Of a stretch of 64,000 nt of DNA, positions 1-9,640 are shown piece after piece. Within the stretch, counting starts at the first letter, position 1. The number at the start of each line of letters is the position of its first letter. The DNA comes from Pleurodeles waltl (Eukaryota; Chordata; Amphibia; Caudata; Salamandridae): assembly GCF_031143425.1 (NCBI RefSeq), contig NC_090438.1:775383138-775447137 (forward strand). The letters are read 5' to 3'. The notes below the pieces were generated by a model. It saw only the letters and a program-made list of their open reading frames with translations. It did no database searches and was not told the origin of the DNA. A program made the position numbers and the translations under genes.

Positions 1-160
1 ATGGCAAGCACCGCTGAACAGGTCAGAAACTGCAAAGTCAAGCACCGCTGAACAGGGCAAAGACCGCCATGGCATGCACCGCTGAACAGGGCAAAGACCG
101 CTGAACAGGGCAAGGACCGCCAACTCAAGCACTGCTCGCCCATGTGCGGCAGGGGCAGTG
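1..160. repeat. short GC-rich tandem repeat
   Basis: A short irregular tandem repeat built around CACCGCTGAACAGGGCAAAG, with about four copies before 130. It lies at the inner end of the Harbinger copy, next to the 74 bp array. No coding signal is visible. Confidence 0.6.
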
Positions 161-193
161 ACGGAACTGGGACCGTCACGGGGAGAGTGATGT

Positions 194-412
194 ACTCTGG
201 GCACCAGTCCCCCTCCAGAACCAGTGGAGACATGCATCCACTCCGTCTGTCCTTAACAGGATGAAGCACTCTGGGCACCAGTCCCCCTCCAGAACCAGTG
301 GAGAACAGCATCCACTCCGTCTGTCCTTCACAGGATGAAGCACTCTGGGCACCAGTCCCCCTCCAGAACCAGTGGAGACTGTTATCCACTTGAGAGACTG
401 TGGCTTTGCACT
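194..412. repeat. 74 bp minisatellite, 3 copies
   Basis: The phrase ACTCTGGGCACCAGTCCCC starts at 194, 268 and 342, giving an exact 74 bp period. A diverged version of the same unit occurs in reverse orientation at about 46590-46720 inside the Harbinger at 37688-52472. This indicates the array belongs to the element family and is not an independent satellite. Confidence 0.85.
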
Positions 413-805
413 CCCCAGGATGGTCCAGTGGGCAAACCACCCACTGTAGAGACTTGAGAGACTGTGGCTTTGCACTCCCCAGGATGGTACAGTGGGCAAA
501 CCACCCACTGTAGAGACTTGAGAGACTGTGGCTTTGCACTCCCCAGAATGGTACAGTGGGCAAACCACCCACTGTAGAGACTTGAGAGACTGTGGCTTTG
601 CAATCCCCAGGATGGAACAGTGGGCAAACCACCCACTGTAGAGACTTGAGAGACTGTGGCTTTGCACTCCCCAGGATGGTACAGTGGGCAAACCACCCAC
701 TGTAGAGACTTGAGAGACTGTGGCTTTGCACTCCCCAGGATGGAACAGTGGGCAAACCACCCACTGTAGAGACTTGAGAGACAGTGGCTTTGCACTCCCC
801 AGGAT
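391..805. repeat. 64 bp minisatellite, about 7 copies
   Basis: The unit begins GAGAGACTGTGGCTTTGCAC and includes GGGCAAACCACCCACTGTAG. It repeats about every 63-64 bp, with the last copy carrying GAGAGACAGTGG. The reverse complement of the unit recurs three times at 46430-46590. The open frames across it come from a period close to a multiple of three plus a lack of stops, and they do not indicate a gene. Confidence 0.88.
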
Positions 806-1279
806 ACATCAATGGGCATGGAGCCCCCTCGTGGATCTGGCGTGGTGCACTCATCCGGCTGAGGTGCCCCCCCCTTCCCTTCCCCCTGAGGTGCCTGTTG
901 TATTTCTATCTGATGCCCCCGCAGTGTTCTCTCCGTTTTGATCAGGTATCTGATGTGGGCCTCGCCCATGCATTTTGGGCCCAGTGGTCCACGGACATTG
1001 AATGGCGCATTACTTGCACTACTAATCGTGATGTATATTTTGTTGAATGCGTATATATATCTGTATATATTTGGTTACTGTATTTTGATATATTACAATG
1101 GTTGAACTAATTTCCTTTTGTCTTTGCATTCTTCCAGGGGGTTTGGGGGTTGTTACTGTAATGTTTGGATATGCATTGGTGTGTGTGTTGTAGTGGGTGA
1201 GGGTGGGGGTGGGGGTGTTGCGTGTGTGTGTCCCTGACTTTTGCCTCCCCCTCCCCTATGTCATAGGTGCAGTACTCAC

Positions 1280-1362
1280 CGTTGTCTCCGGCACCGGCGT
1301 TGATGATGGTCGTATAGGAGCATGAAGACTATCGCAGGGAGTATTTGGAGTTCTGGTTCCAT
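1280..1362 (-). CDS. Harbinger 5' coding exon (83 bp)
   Basis: A start codon at 1362 opens a 27-codon frame beginning MEPELQILPAIVFMLLY and ending in a basic stretch. It runs straight into a strong splice donor (GTGAGTACTGC) at 1279. The copy at 38016-38098 has the same 83 bp length, the same start, the same donor and a similar peptide. A shared exon length and donor across two diverged copies argues for a real first coding exon, probably of the element's transposase gene. I do not recognise the peptide itself, and the downstream exons are not visible here. Confidence 0.55.
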
Positions 1363-1693
1363 GGTGTCCTCCTTCCTCGTGGAGTGTGTAGAGGTGAGCA
1401 TTTTTCCTTTGAAATGGCTGTTTCCGCCGTGTTTTTATCCACGGTGAATCCACCCCGGAAAAGGTGGCGGATTGGTAGATTGTGATACTGTGGGCGGTAC
1501 ATTGTCTTCCGCCTGTCTGTTGGCGGTGACCGCCAAGCTGTTTGTCTGTAGCGCCGTGGCGGTCGGAGTGTTAAAGTGGCTGTTTTTGTTGGCGGTTTCT
1601 GCCACGGTCATAATTCACATTTTTTTACCGCCAGCCTGTTTGCGGTCTTACCGCCGCTTTAACACCATCCGCCAGGGTTGTAATGACCCCCAT

Positions 1694-1978
1694 AGTAAGT
1701 GCAAATTCACTCAGAATGAAGTGGTGTACTTGGGTCATAGTATCAGCAAGAATGGCACTAAACCTAAACAAGCTCTAGTAGAAGCCATCAAAGATGCCCC
1801 ATGTCTGACTGGGAAAGATGATGTAAGAGCTTTTCTGGGTTTAATCGATTTCTATTTGAAGTTCATTATGAATTTTAAAAAAAACATGCCATATACCAAA
1901 GCTTCTCAAAAACAAAACAACATTTATTTGGTCAGAAGATTGTCAAAATGCATTTCAAAATTTGAAAAGGAATACTTG
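1694..1978 (+). pseudogene. pol: Gypsy reverse transcriptase, C-terminal remnant
   Basis: The frame reads CKFTQNEVVYLGHSIS and later DDVRAFLGLIDFYLKFI, the typical end of a Ty3/gypsy reverse transcriptase (the 'LGH...I' and 'FLGL..FY..F' blocks). The catalytic YxDD part is absent, lost at the 1691 junction. The frame shifts near 1960 into the RNase H frame. This is a remnant and not a functional gene. Confidence 0.82.
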
Positions 1979-2438
1979 TAACGCACCGTTTCTAAAAAGG
2001 TTTGACCCAAAATGCAAAACCATCATTACAATTGATGCAAGCAATAAAGGGTTGGGTGCGGTATTGACTCAGAGTGATGATGAGAACAATGAATGGGTTG
2101 TTGCCTTTGCATCACGCTTGTTGACTCCAGCTGAAGAAAGATATTCGGTTATAGAATGTGAAACACTAGCATGTGTTTGGGCGTTGAATCATTTTCGTCA
2201 ATTTGTGTGGGGACTCCATGTATTGTTAAGATCGGACCATAACCCTTTGACAAAAGTGTTAACAATGATAGGCTTGCTAAATGCCTCCCCAAGATTGAGC
2301 AAAATGTCAGTAAAATTGTTGGACTTTACTTATGATGTCCAGTATTGGCCGGGGGTCAAAAACAGAGTAGCAGATTCTTTAAGTAGAATGTCATTACCTG
2401 TAACTGATACAGATGAACTGTTGGACAATGAAAGCTGA
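1962..2438 (+). pseudogene. pol: Gypsy RNase H domain
   Basis: The longest intact piece of this pol, about 158 codons. It shows the RNase H acidic residues in sequence context: IDASNKGLGAVL (first Asp), YSVIECETLACVWAL (Glu), LRSDHNPL (Asp) and VADSLSRMS (last Asp). The domain would degrade the RNA strand during reverse transcription. It is cut off from RT by a frameshift upstream and ends at a TGA after NES. Confidence 0.87.
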
Positions 2439-2660
2439 GTGGCTGGATTATTTGATGAAGGAATGGAAGGCATTGACATTACGGAATGGATAAAGGGCTG
2501 GAATAAGGACGAGAAGTTAAAAAAAATAGCAAGTTTCATAAACGAGGGTTAGCCTAACAAAAAATAACTAGGGACAGATGAAAGAGCATTCTGGGAAATA
2601 AGAAATTACCTTGGTTTAGAGAATGACATTAAGTTCAGATGTGGGAGAGCAGTACCTCCA

Positions 2661-3383
2661 GTGTCTCTTAGGAGTAAGATACTAGATTTATGTGATGAAG
2701 GGCATCTTGAAATATCAAAAACTAAACAAAGAGTCAAAAACAAGTATTGGTGGCCGGGTATCGATATACAAAAATACGAGACTGTAATAAGTCTGATAAG
2801 TGCCAGAAGACGTTTAAACCACCTCTATCACCCATTACATGCCCTGAGATGTCTTGGGAGAAAATTGGTTTGGAAGTGGTGGGTCCGGTGGAATGTAATG
2901 GGGGTGAATATTAATATATTGTGGTTGCAGTGGACCATTTCTTAAAATGGCCAGAGATTGAAATTGTGCATAAGGCAGAATGTGTAAGGATCATTCCATT
3001 TTTAGATGAACTTTTTATGAGAAAAGGTCTACTTTAGATATTAATATATAAGCTATTAAGATATTAATTACTGACAATGGGCTTCAATTTGCTGCTGAGA
3101 AATTTAAGACATTTTTGAAAAGAAATGGATCACTCACAAAACAACCTATTTGTGCCATCCAGAGGGAAATGGTTTAGTGGAACACTTCAACAGGGTCATC
3201 AAAGGTAGTATCCAATTGGCTAAAAGCAATGGTTTGAACTGGGAAAGTGAATTGTATAAGTTAATTTGTGCTTATAGAATTACTCCCAGTAGTATCACTG
3301 AAGAAAGCCCATTTTCTTTGATGAGAGGTCGTGAAGCAATTGGCAAAGATCTTGGTTGGTTATCTTCAGTAAAAAAAAGCTGA
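2661..3383 (+). pseudogene. pol: Gypsy integrase, broken
   Basis: 2661-2800 encodes an HH-CC-type approach region (GHLEISKTKQRVKNKYWWPG). A frame around 3065-3130 gives ITDNGLQFAAEKF with the second catalytic Asp. 3150-3383 gives EGNGLVEHFNRVIKG with the catalytic Glu, followed by the ITPSS..ESPFSLMRGRE block. At least two frame changes separate these pieces, so no functional integrase is made. The order and spacing fit a Ty3/gypsy integrase. Confidence 0.82.
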
Positions 3384-3897
3384 GTGGTCACCAGATCTAG
3401 TGAGAATGAAAATCAATATGGCCCAGCAAGCATATAAGGAATGGTATGACAAGAAAATCGGAACCAGAGAGTCTACTGTGAAATGGGGAGATTGGGTTAG
3501 AGTAAGAAAAGAAAGGAAAGTTTAAAAGGGAGAAAGTAGATTTTCTGAGCCACTCAGAGTGTGGGAAGTGTTCCATAACTCAGTTAAATTAAGCAATGGG
3601 AAAGTGTGGCATTTGGGCAGAATCGCAAAGTGTAGGAATAACATACAAGCTGATAGAGAGACCGTCAAGAATTACGATTGGATAGAAACAGATGAAGAAG
3701 TGAATGGGGAAGTGGCTAATTCAGTTACACAAACTGATAAGAAGGTTCAGACTCCATTTCAGGATGGTAAAACTTCTGTTACTCAAAACTTGCAGAATAA
3801 TAAAAGCAAGAACAGCCAAATCAATACTGGAAGATTTGGTAAAGTTATTTCCAAACCAAAAAGGTTTGATGATTTTGTATGTGTTCTTACTGCTTAA
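3384..3897 (+). pseudogene. pol: Gypsy integrase C-terminal tail
   Basis: After a TGA near 3381 the sequence continues with MAQQAYKEWYDKK-like and VKWGDWVRVRKERK-like stretches. It then gives the open piece 3559-3897 (MWEVFHNSVKLSNGKVWHLG onward), a typical SH3-like integrase tail followed by a polar extension. It ends shortly before the polypurine tract. Assignment rests on position and the W-D-V pattern. Confidence 0.62.
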
Positions 3898-4046
3898 CAC
3901 CACACAGGCTAGATGGTTGTTAATCTGATGAGTTAAGTATTTATTCATCCATTGTGTTGTGTTTATAAGTATGTATTTGTTTTATTAGTTCCTGTATGTA
4001 ATAGGGTATCAGTTATTAAGTGTATCTTTATTTCAGTTGAACATGT

Positions 4047-4060
4047 GAAAGGGGAAGATG
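4047..4060 (+). promoter_or_regulatory. Polypurine tract of gypsy element
   Basis: GAAAGGGGAAGA lies directly upstream of the LTR start TGTTGTAACG. This is where a plus-strand primer is expected in an LTR retrotransposon, and it supports calling 4061 the LTR edge. Confidence 0.75.
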
Positions 4061-4268
4061 TGTTGTAACGTGAATCACAGTCATGCTGTACACGAGCCAG
4101 CACGTTCCTTGGCATTCCACCGCACATGGGGAAAACGTAGAATGTTGTAGGATGTGGATTCGAGGGATTGAGAGTTCGGAAAAAGATGCAAAGTGGATTC
4201 AGAGGTACAACGTGTCTGGGGCTGTAAATAAATAACCTAATCTAAGCTGTCCTGACTCGATTACAACA
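4061..4268 (+). repeat. Gypsy LTR (208 bp)
   Basis: It begins TGTTGTAA and ends TTACAACA, a perfect 8 bp terminal inversion with TG...CA ends, right after a polypurine tract. It contains an AAATAAAT stretch that could serve polyadenylation. No partner LTR is present in the window. Confidence 0.82.
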
Positions 4269-4445
4269 TTGTGTCATGGCAGAATGTTGGAGCTTCATCG
4301 CTCAGGTGAGGCAGTCAGGAGGGTGAAGTTACCTGACGCTTGGAAATTTACTGAAGAGGAAACAATCACATTTGATAGAGCAGGGAGTGAAATCTGGAAG
4401 GAAGACAGTTTATCTGTGACCTGTCAACGGCACCTTGTGTGATTG
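4269..4445 (+). pseudogene. Possible gypsy leader and gag start after the LTR
   Basis: The sequence directly after the LTR (TTGTGTCATGGCAGAATG) resembles the start of a retroelement internal region more than a random flank. One frame then stays open for about 50 codons with an acidic run (KFTEEETITFDRAGSEIWK). This could mean the LTR is shared by two element copies in tandem, the second cut off soon after gag begins. I cannot exclude coincidence. Confidence 0.35.
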
Positions 4446-5439
4446 GTGCCAATTTGTGCTCTGAGTGATATCCATCACTGTGCATCTACCACCATCAGTT
4501 ACTCTGTGTTTTCTACCATATGTATATTCATTACGTGGATTGCCATTCTCTTAGGTCACTTTAAACTAACCTCCTCATACCAGCCTACCTAAAACATACA
4601 TATTGACATTTACACACAATCTCCAATCACCCTACACAAACGTACTAGCACAGGCTCTTTCCATAAGCACATCACACCACCATGCCCCAAGACCCAATCA
4701 ATACTGGAGACATTTAGGAGTATATCCATCACCATCTGCCCATCATGCATCCTATGTAATATTCATTCCACAACCAATAGAACTATTTACATGACTGTGA
4801 CAGGGGATACCGTAATGATGACTCGCAGCCAGCGGTATATTGTGGAAATAATTGTCTTTATTGAGTGGGATTAAGTTTATGATTTATTTTATTGTCTTGG
4901 TCTTTTTATCTTCTGGGTTTGCAGGGTTTTTATCTTCTTCCTCTGCTTCTTTCTTCCAGATGGGGTCTCAGGAGGCACATGTTGGGAAAGAAGCAGATGT
5001 AGACAACGATGAGTGGTCTGCTAAGTTTTTATTCTGTTTTCCCTGTACTATTTCTTAATTTTGTCTCTCCTTCTCTTCTGCTCTCTCTCTCTCTCTTTCT
5101 GTGGATCTGTTTTTGCCTTACTTTCGTCTAGTCTCTTCTCTATGCTTCAGTGATTGTCTCGTTCCCTTTCTTTTCTTTGTTTATCGCTGCGGTTTACTTT
5201 TTTTCTCAACGAATTGAAAACTGTGGAGACTCTTCTGTCTTTTCTCTTTTTTCTATGGCGGTTCGTTTTGGTAGCATAGGAGTCTATTATCTCATTTTAA
5301 GAAGACAATAAATCTCTGTTCCTTCATTAAATAAAGTAGTATGAACAAAATGACCCCAAACAAAATCACAATATCCCGAGGCTCTTAGACTATGGTAGAT
5401 AAGCGGCCTGTTCCCCTCCCGCCTCCTTCGGAATTTGCA
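4446..5439. other. No recognised gene
   Basis: AT-rich sequence with a pyrimidine-rich stretch at about 5060-5130 (CTCTCTCTCTC). I see no domain, terminal repeat or RNA gene. Confidence 0.5.
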
Positions 5440-5996
5440 TTAGACCGTGGTTCTCATACCTGCCGAGGCCACGCTCTCCCTAGAGCGTGGCCGGATCCCG
5501 GGTTTCCTGCCTCCTGGCCTCTTGCGTAGGCTGAACAGGGTTGAACCTGGTCGACTCGTCCACCTTTTCCGAGTGCTGCTGCTCCTGCCGCTCCTCCTGC
5601 TGGGGTTTCTGCTGTTCCTCCGGCCGGTGCTGTCGCTGCCCCTTTTCCTGTCGCCTTCTTCCCTGGTGAGACTGCCGTCTCCCCTTTTTCCGCCGCCGTC
5701 GCTACGGGTGTGGTCGTGGTCCTTCGCTCCTCCGCTGTGTCTGCCGTCTCTTCCGTCTCTCCCGTCGTTGTCGTCCCTCCCCGGGGTACGTCGGGAAGGC
5801 CTTTACCAATCCCCTCGTCACCCGGATGTCGATCCGGATAGGCCCCTGACAGGTCTGCCTCCGGGTCGGGAAAGCCGGCTGCACTGGTGCCCCAGGGGTA
5901 TGGCGGGAACAACTCCGTCTCGGGCGACCCGTCACAATGACCCACGACTTTGACTGTCCCCTGCTTCACTTTTTTGCCATCACTTGACCATGACAC
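5440..5996. other. GC-rich island with low-complexity frames
   Basis: Sharply GC-rich compared with both sides. Long frames are open on both strands. The minus-strand one (about 180 codons, rich in Gly, Ala, Thr, Glu) contains no motif I recognise. It could be the 5' part of a retroelement or a CpG-rich repeat. Open frames on both strands in such composition are weak evidence for coding. Confidence 0.4.
5467..5492. repeat. Perfect 11 bp hairpin
   Basis: GGCCACGCTCT is followed by a 4-base loop and AGAGCGTGGCC, a perfect inverted repeat at the edge of the GC-rich island. Function unknown. Confidence 0.8.
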
Positions 5997-8900
5997 AGCC
6001 GTTCACTCACTCCGAACAAGACACAAAGTGGATGCTTTGGGGATTCTTATAATTACATTTTTCACCAACTCTCACTGTCCAACCTTAGCCCACGTTTACC
6101 CTTTCATGCGCACATCACCATCACGGGAAGGTCTCCATTTAGACTTCATCGTATTGTAATCTACCCCAGCCTTGCCCACTGATCCCTTCTTTTAAAATAC
6201 TAATTTCCATCCCTCCCTCTACTTCCTTCATGGCCCTTAGTGAGTTCAATCTTGATATGAAGAAATTCATAATAATTTTTCCAGGTATCAGCTTAAATTA
6301 CCAACTCATTTCTAATGCATACATGGTCCCAACTCACTTCCAAGGTAAACTAGCTCATTTTGTTGTCATTTCCACCTCTCTCACCCGCTAGCATGCTACT
6401 GGCCCCTCTTCTGGGGCTGCTTCAAAATTCACATGGAAATAAAAATTCCACAAGTCCCTACTCTCAAGATTCAAATCCAATTTTCTAAAGAAGACCCTCC
6501 TGACAAAATTCCCTCAACACTAGAGTCAACTTCAAAATAACAATATTAAATTTTTAGGTTACAACATTTTGGCTTCTATAACAATGAGCTTTTGTTCATC
6601 GTCAGTTCCCGCTATCTTCTTCAACACGTATCTCTCTTCCCTGCTTAGAGCCATGGATCCTGGCAACTGATCAAAGTACTCATGACAAAAATGGGCACCA
6701 ACTTCCCAGAGGGAGAAAACCTCCACCCAAGAATATTTCTAAGTTTAAAACATTTATCAATCACAGACATACATGTGGTCTCATCAAAGTACCATATTGC
6801 CCTTACCTCCTCTCTAGCACTCCAACCCATAGAATCTATCCCACACAACCAAATCTTCATTTACTTATCCATAATGTTGTACAACCTCACATTTAATGAC
6901 TTCGCAACCTACCTTTCATCCAAAGCCAACACCACATAAGGCATGCTCAGTTCTTTCTCTCATCCCCTCCTCTGTTCCCTTAACCTCACCTTTCACTTCC
7001 ACCTGTTGCACAGATCCCAGCTTTACAGCTACGCATGTTCTCTGTATGCAAGTTATCAAATCTAGCCTGTGCCTTCACTGGCCTCCTTGTAAAAACTCAA
7101 TCTGCAACACCAGTACATTCAAATGTGCATAAACTGGTGCTAAGAGATCCATAGTAAGACTTCAGGAACAACAGAGACTGAACTAGCTACTCTGTACTTT
7201 CATTTGCCCCCATGTATATTCTACTGCTGTTTGAAGGGAAACTGTTTTAAAAGAAATGTTTTGAACACATAATCTCCTTCTTGATTTGTGAATATCTTGG
7301 GAGGGGTGGTTTGTGTTACTGTGTGTAAAAAACTGTATTTTTATTTATTTGTAATAATTTTTTAGCTCTTATGCGGACTTCCACAGATTACCGTACTGTA
7401 AATAAAATAAAACTTGAAAAACTTGAAACTTGACTGAACTAGCTTATTTTCGAGATGGCTGGGAAGTCATCTATTTACTAGTCAGGGAGAGGAACTAGAA
7501 GTATCCTGTCTGTATCCTGAGGCACACTGCCATTTCATTCATGGGTTGGTAGTGAAAAAGGAGAATGACCATGAGATAGTTTCTCATTTGGGATCCTTGT
7601 ACTTTTAGGTCCATGTCGAAAACAATATCAGGCTCTTCTGCAAATATATCAGCTGTGACTGTTAGAGGTGGGAGGAGGAACAGTTTAAATTAGGAAGCGA
7701 TTTTTGGATAGCGAGTGGTAGAAACCAGTCAAGTGAAACAAAGAAAACCTTCAATAAGACTGTATGTCAGAATAATAAACATAAAAATATTGTGCTACAA
7801 ACCTTTCGTAGTTATTGACTACTAAAAATATTGTGACTTAAGTATATTTAGTTCAGATAGTATAGACTTACTATCCTTAACTCCACATCCACATACCTTG
7901 AAGATATATATACTATCTTCAGTGCCAGTTTTAGTGCAGTGCAACCAGTGCCACCCCATTGGGCAATGAGCTAGGGGGGCTCTGCATTTTGAACACATCG
8001 CAACAGGTTAAAAGCACCTGCCGCTAAAGAATTTTCAGCTCCAAAAAAATATGTTGACATAACTCCAATGAGTCATGTACCTCCTGGAGAGATCTGAGTT
8101 TTGTCTAGTTGCAGTTTTATTAAATTTAAATCCATAGTTTGTGCTTCTTCCGGCCAAACATTCTTATGGCATACAACATGTGACTCCTACGCCTTGAAGT
8201 CCTCATCATCTGATGTTACATTTCCTATACATTGATTTACACACTTGTATGATTTATTGTCTCTGTAATCAAGTATTTTATGTAAATTGCTCTGACATCC
8301 TTCATTATGTGAGTAGCATTATACAATTCCAATACATGTGAGAGAGGGATCATGGAAAGATGAGGGACACAGTTAATGGGTGGTAGCGAGAGAATTCTTG
8401 GAGAATGAGGTAGTTGAGTAGCACCAATAAAGACTGTTGAACTGGGTGCCGCCAGTGTTGAAGCCAGGCCTGATGATTATCAAGGTACTTGTATGTGCAG
8501 TTAAGTATAGTAAACCTATATATACTTACCTTTGCAACATTTTTGTAGTTAATATGCTTGCCATGATATTTTTGTAACATGATATTTAAGACTTGAAATG
8601 ATGGTAGTATTCCTTTGATAAACTCTACATTCACTCAGTTTCAATGAAATAGTCTGATGCTTTTAAGGTAAATCAACATCTTGTGTCCTTTTCAGGATGC
8701 AAGAAGTAGAGAGTGCTGTGGTCAGTTCTTCTCACAAGAATATATAATGCACATCCTTATAAGCATAGTATGTTGACAATGCATGGCGTTATGTACCATG
8801 AGTTTAGTTGAGTATTGATAGATATGCAATGCTAACTCAAATTTTATTTTGCGTCACTTGCGTTAGAGCACACGGCGTTATGCAGTATGTGAAAGGTTAT

Positions 8901-9289
8901 ATTCAAATAACATGTACTGTGAAGGGTTAGGTCAGCAACTATTTGTTTCTTTTGCACTATGCAGATAGGGTGGTTTTTTACCTGTCAGGTGACATGCCAT
9001 GACAGGGAAACTAAGGAAAGTATGAGGCCAGCCAGTGACATATTCATGCAGAACCTTTTCTGTCAGTCACACACCATCTGAGCAGGCCACTGTGGCAAAT
9101 CCCGTCTAACAGTAATATACTTAAATAGTATCCAGGTGTACTGCTTGAAATATGTTACTGAGAGAATAGCAGTCAGTATATGTGTTCTCTGCACAACTCA
9201 TGGTATTCATTTTTATGGGGGAGCGCTAAGCGCCCTCGTCCCATGCTGTAATCTCTCTTTGGGCTTCCAACCACGCCCATGTCACGTCA
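5997..9289. other. Unassigned AT-rich DNA
   Basis: No coding domain seen in any frame. At 7385-7440 the sequence AATAAAATAAAACTTGAAAAACTTGAAACTTGA (7399 onward, short direct repeats of ACTTGAAA) resembles the 3' tail of a LINE, so part of 6000-7440 may be an old LINE 3' end. Confidence 0.45.
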
Positions 9290-9640
9290 GTCACTTTCAT
9301 TGGTTCGTGGGCTTGCCTTTTAAAATCCGCTTGCTTTCATTTGTGAAAGGCATGCATACGTCATGGCTTTTCCAGTGTTTAGCCCACCAACAGCACCGGT
9401 AAACTACTGAAACGCTGGGGTTTACATAGCGCAATCGCGCTCGGTTTTTCTGTTTTCAATTTCAGCGCGATCACGCTGCATTTTACATAGCGCAACCCTC
9501 CTGTTCTTGTAATTTGTGTGGCAAGAAAAGTCCGGTAAGGAGTTTACAACGCTAATAGCTCTAACTCGAGCAAATGCGAGACCCGTTGCATTGCAAATGC
9601 TTGTTATAATTTACAATTTGTTGACAAAAGGAGAAGGATT
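9290..9640 (+). repeat. Dispersed repeat, short copy
   Basis: Contains TTTTAAAATCCGCTTGCTTT, GTGAAAGGCATGCATACGTC, two TTTACATAGCGCAA blocks, and GTTTACAACGCTAATAGCTC with GCATTGCAAATGCTTGTTAT. The same blocks occur in the same order on the minus strand of 59990-61550, where the middle part is expanded into a tandem array. Two copies in one window in opposite orientation mark an interspersed family. I cannot tell its class. Confidence 0.72.

Larger units (their letters stand above)
1..1691 (-). mobile_element. PIF/Harbinger element, 5' part, cut by window edge
   Basis: Read on the minus strand, positions 1691 to about 1130 match the 5' end of the better-bounded Harbinger element at 37688-38230 almost line for line. 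Both have the TIR-like start (GGTCATTACAACCCTGG), a GGCGGT-rich subterminal region, an 83 bp exon and an intron with CA runs. Below 1130 come a conserved block (about 900-1000) and minisatellites that reappear at 46180-46760. The element abuts Ty3/gypsy reverse-transcriptase sequence at 1692, so it probably inserted into that retroelement, whose other half would lie left of the window. The distal end is not visible. Confidence 0.72.
1692..4268 (+). mobile_element. Ty3/gypsy retrotransposon, decayed 3' half
   Basis: In order: the end of reverse transcriptase, RNase H, integrase zinc-binding and core regions, an integrase tail, a polypurine tract and a 3' LTR. All are on the plus strand and broken by stops and frameshifts. 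The 5' half is missing at the junction with the Harbinger end at 1691. The domain order RT-RNase H-integrase is that of Ty3/gypsy elements. Confidence 0.87.

Noticed and set aside
176..969. Minus-strand frames of about 195 codons with repeating peptides
   Set aside because: They arise from the 64 and 74 bp minisatellites; several frames are open at once.
9136..9402. 88-codon frame in the dispersed repeat
   Set aside because: The related copy at 59990-61550 does not keep this frame.
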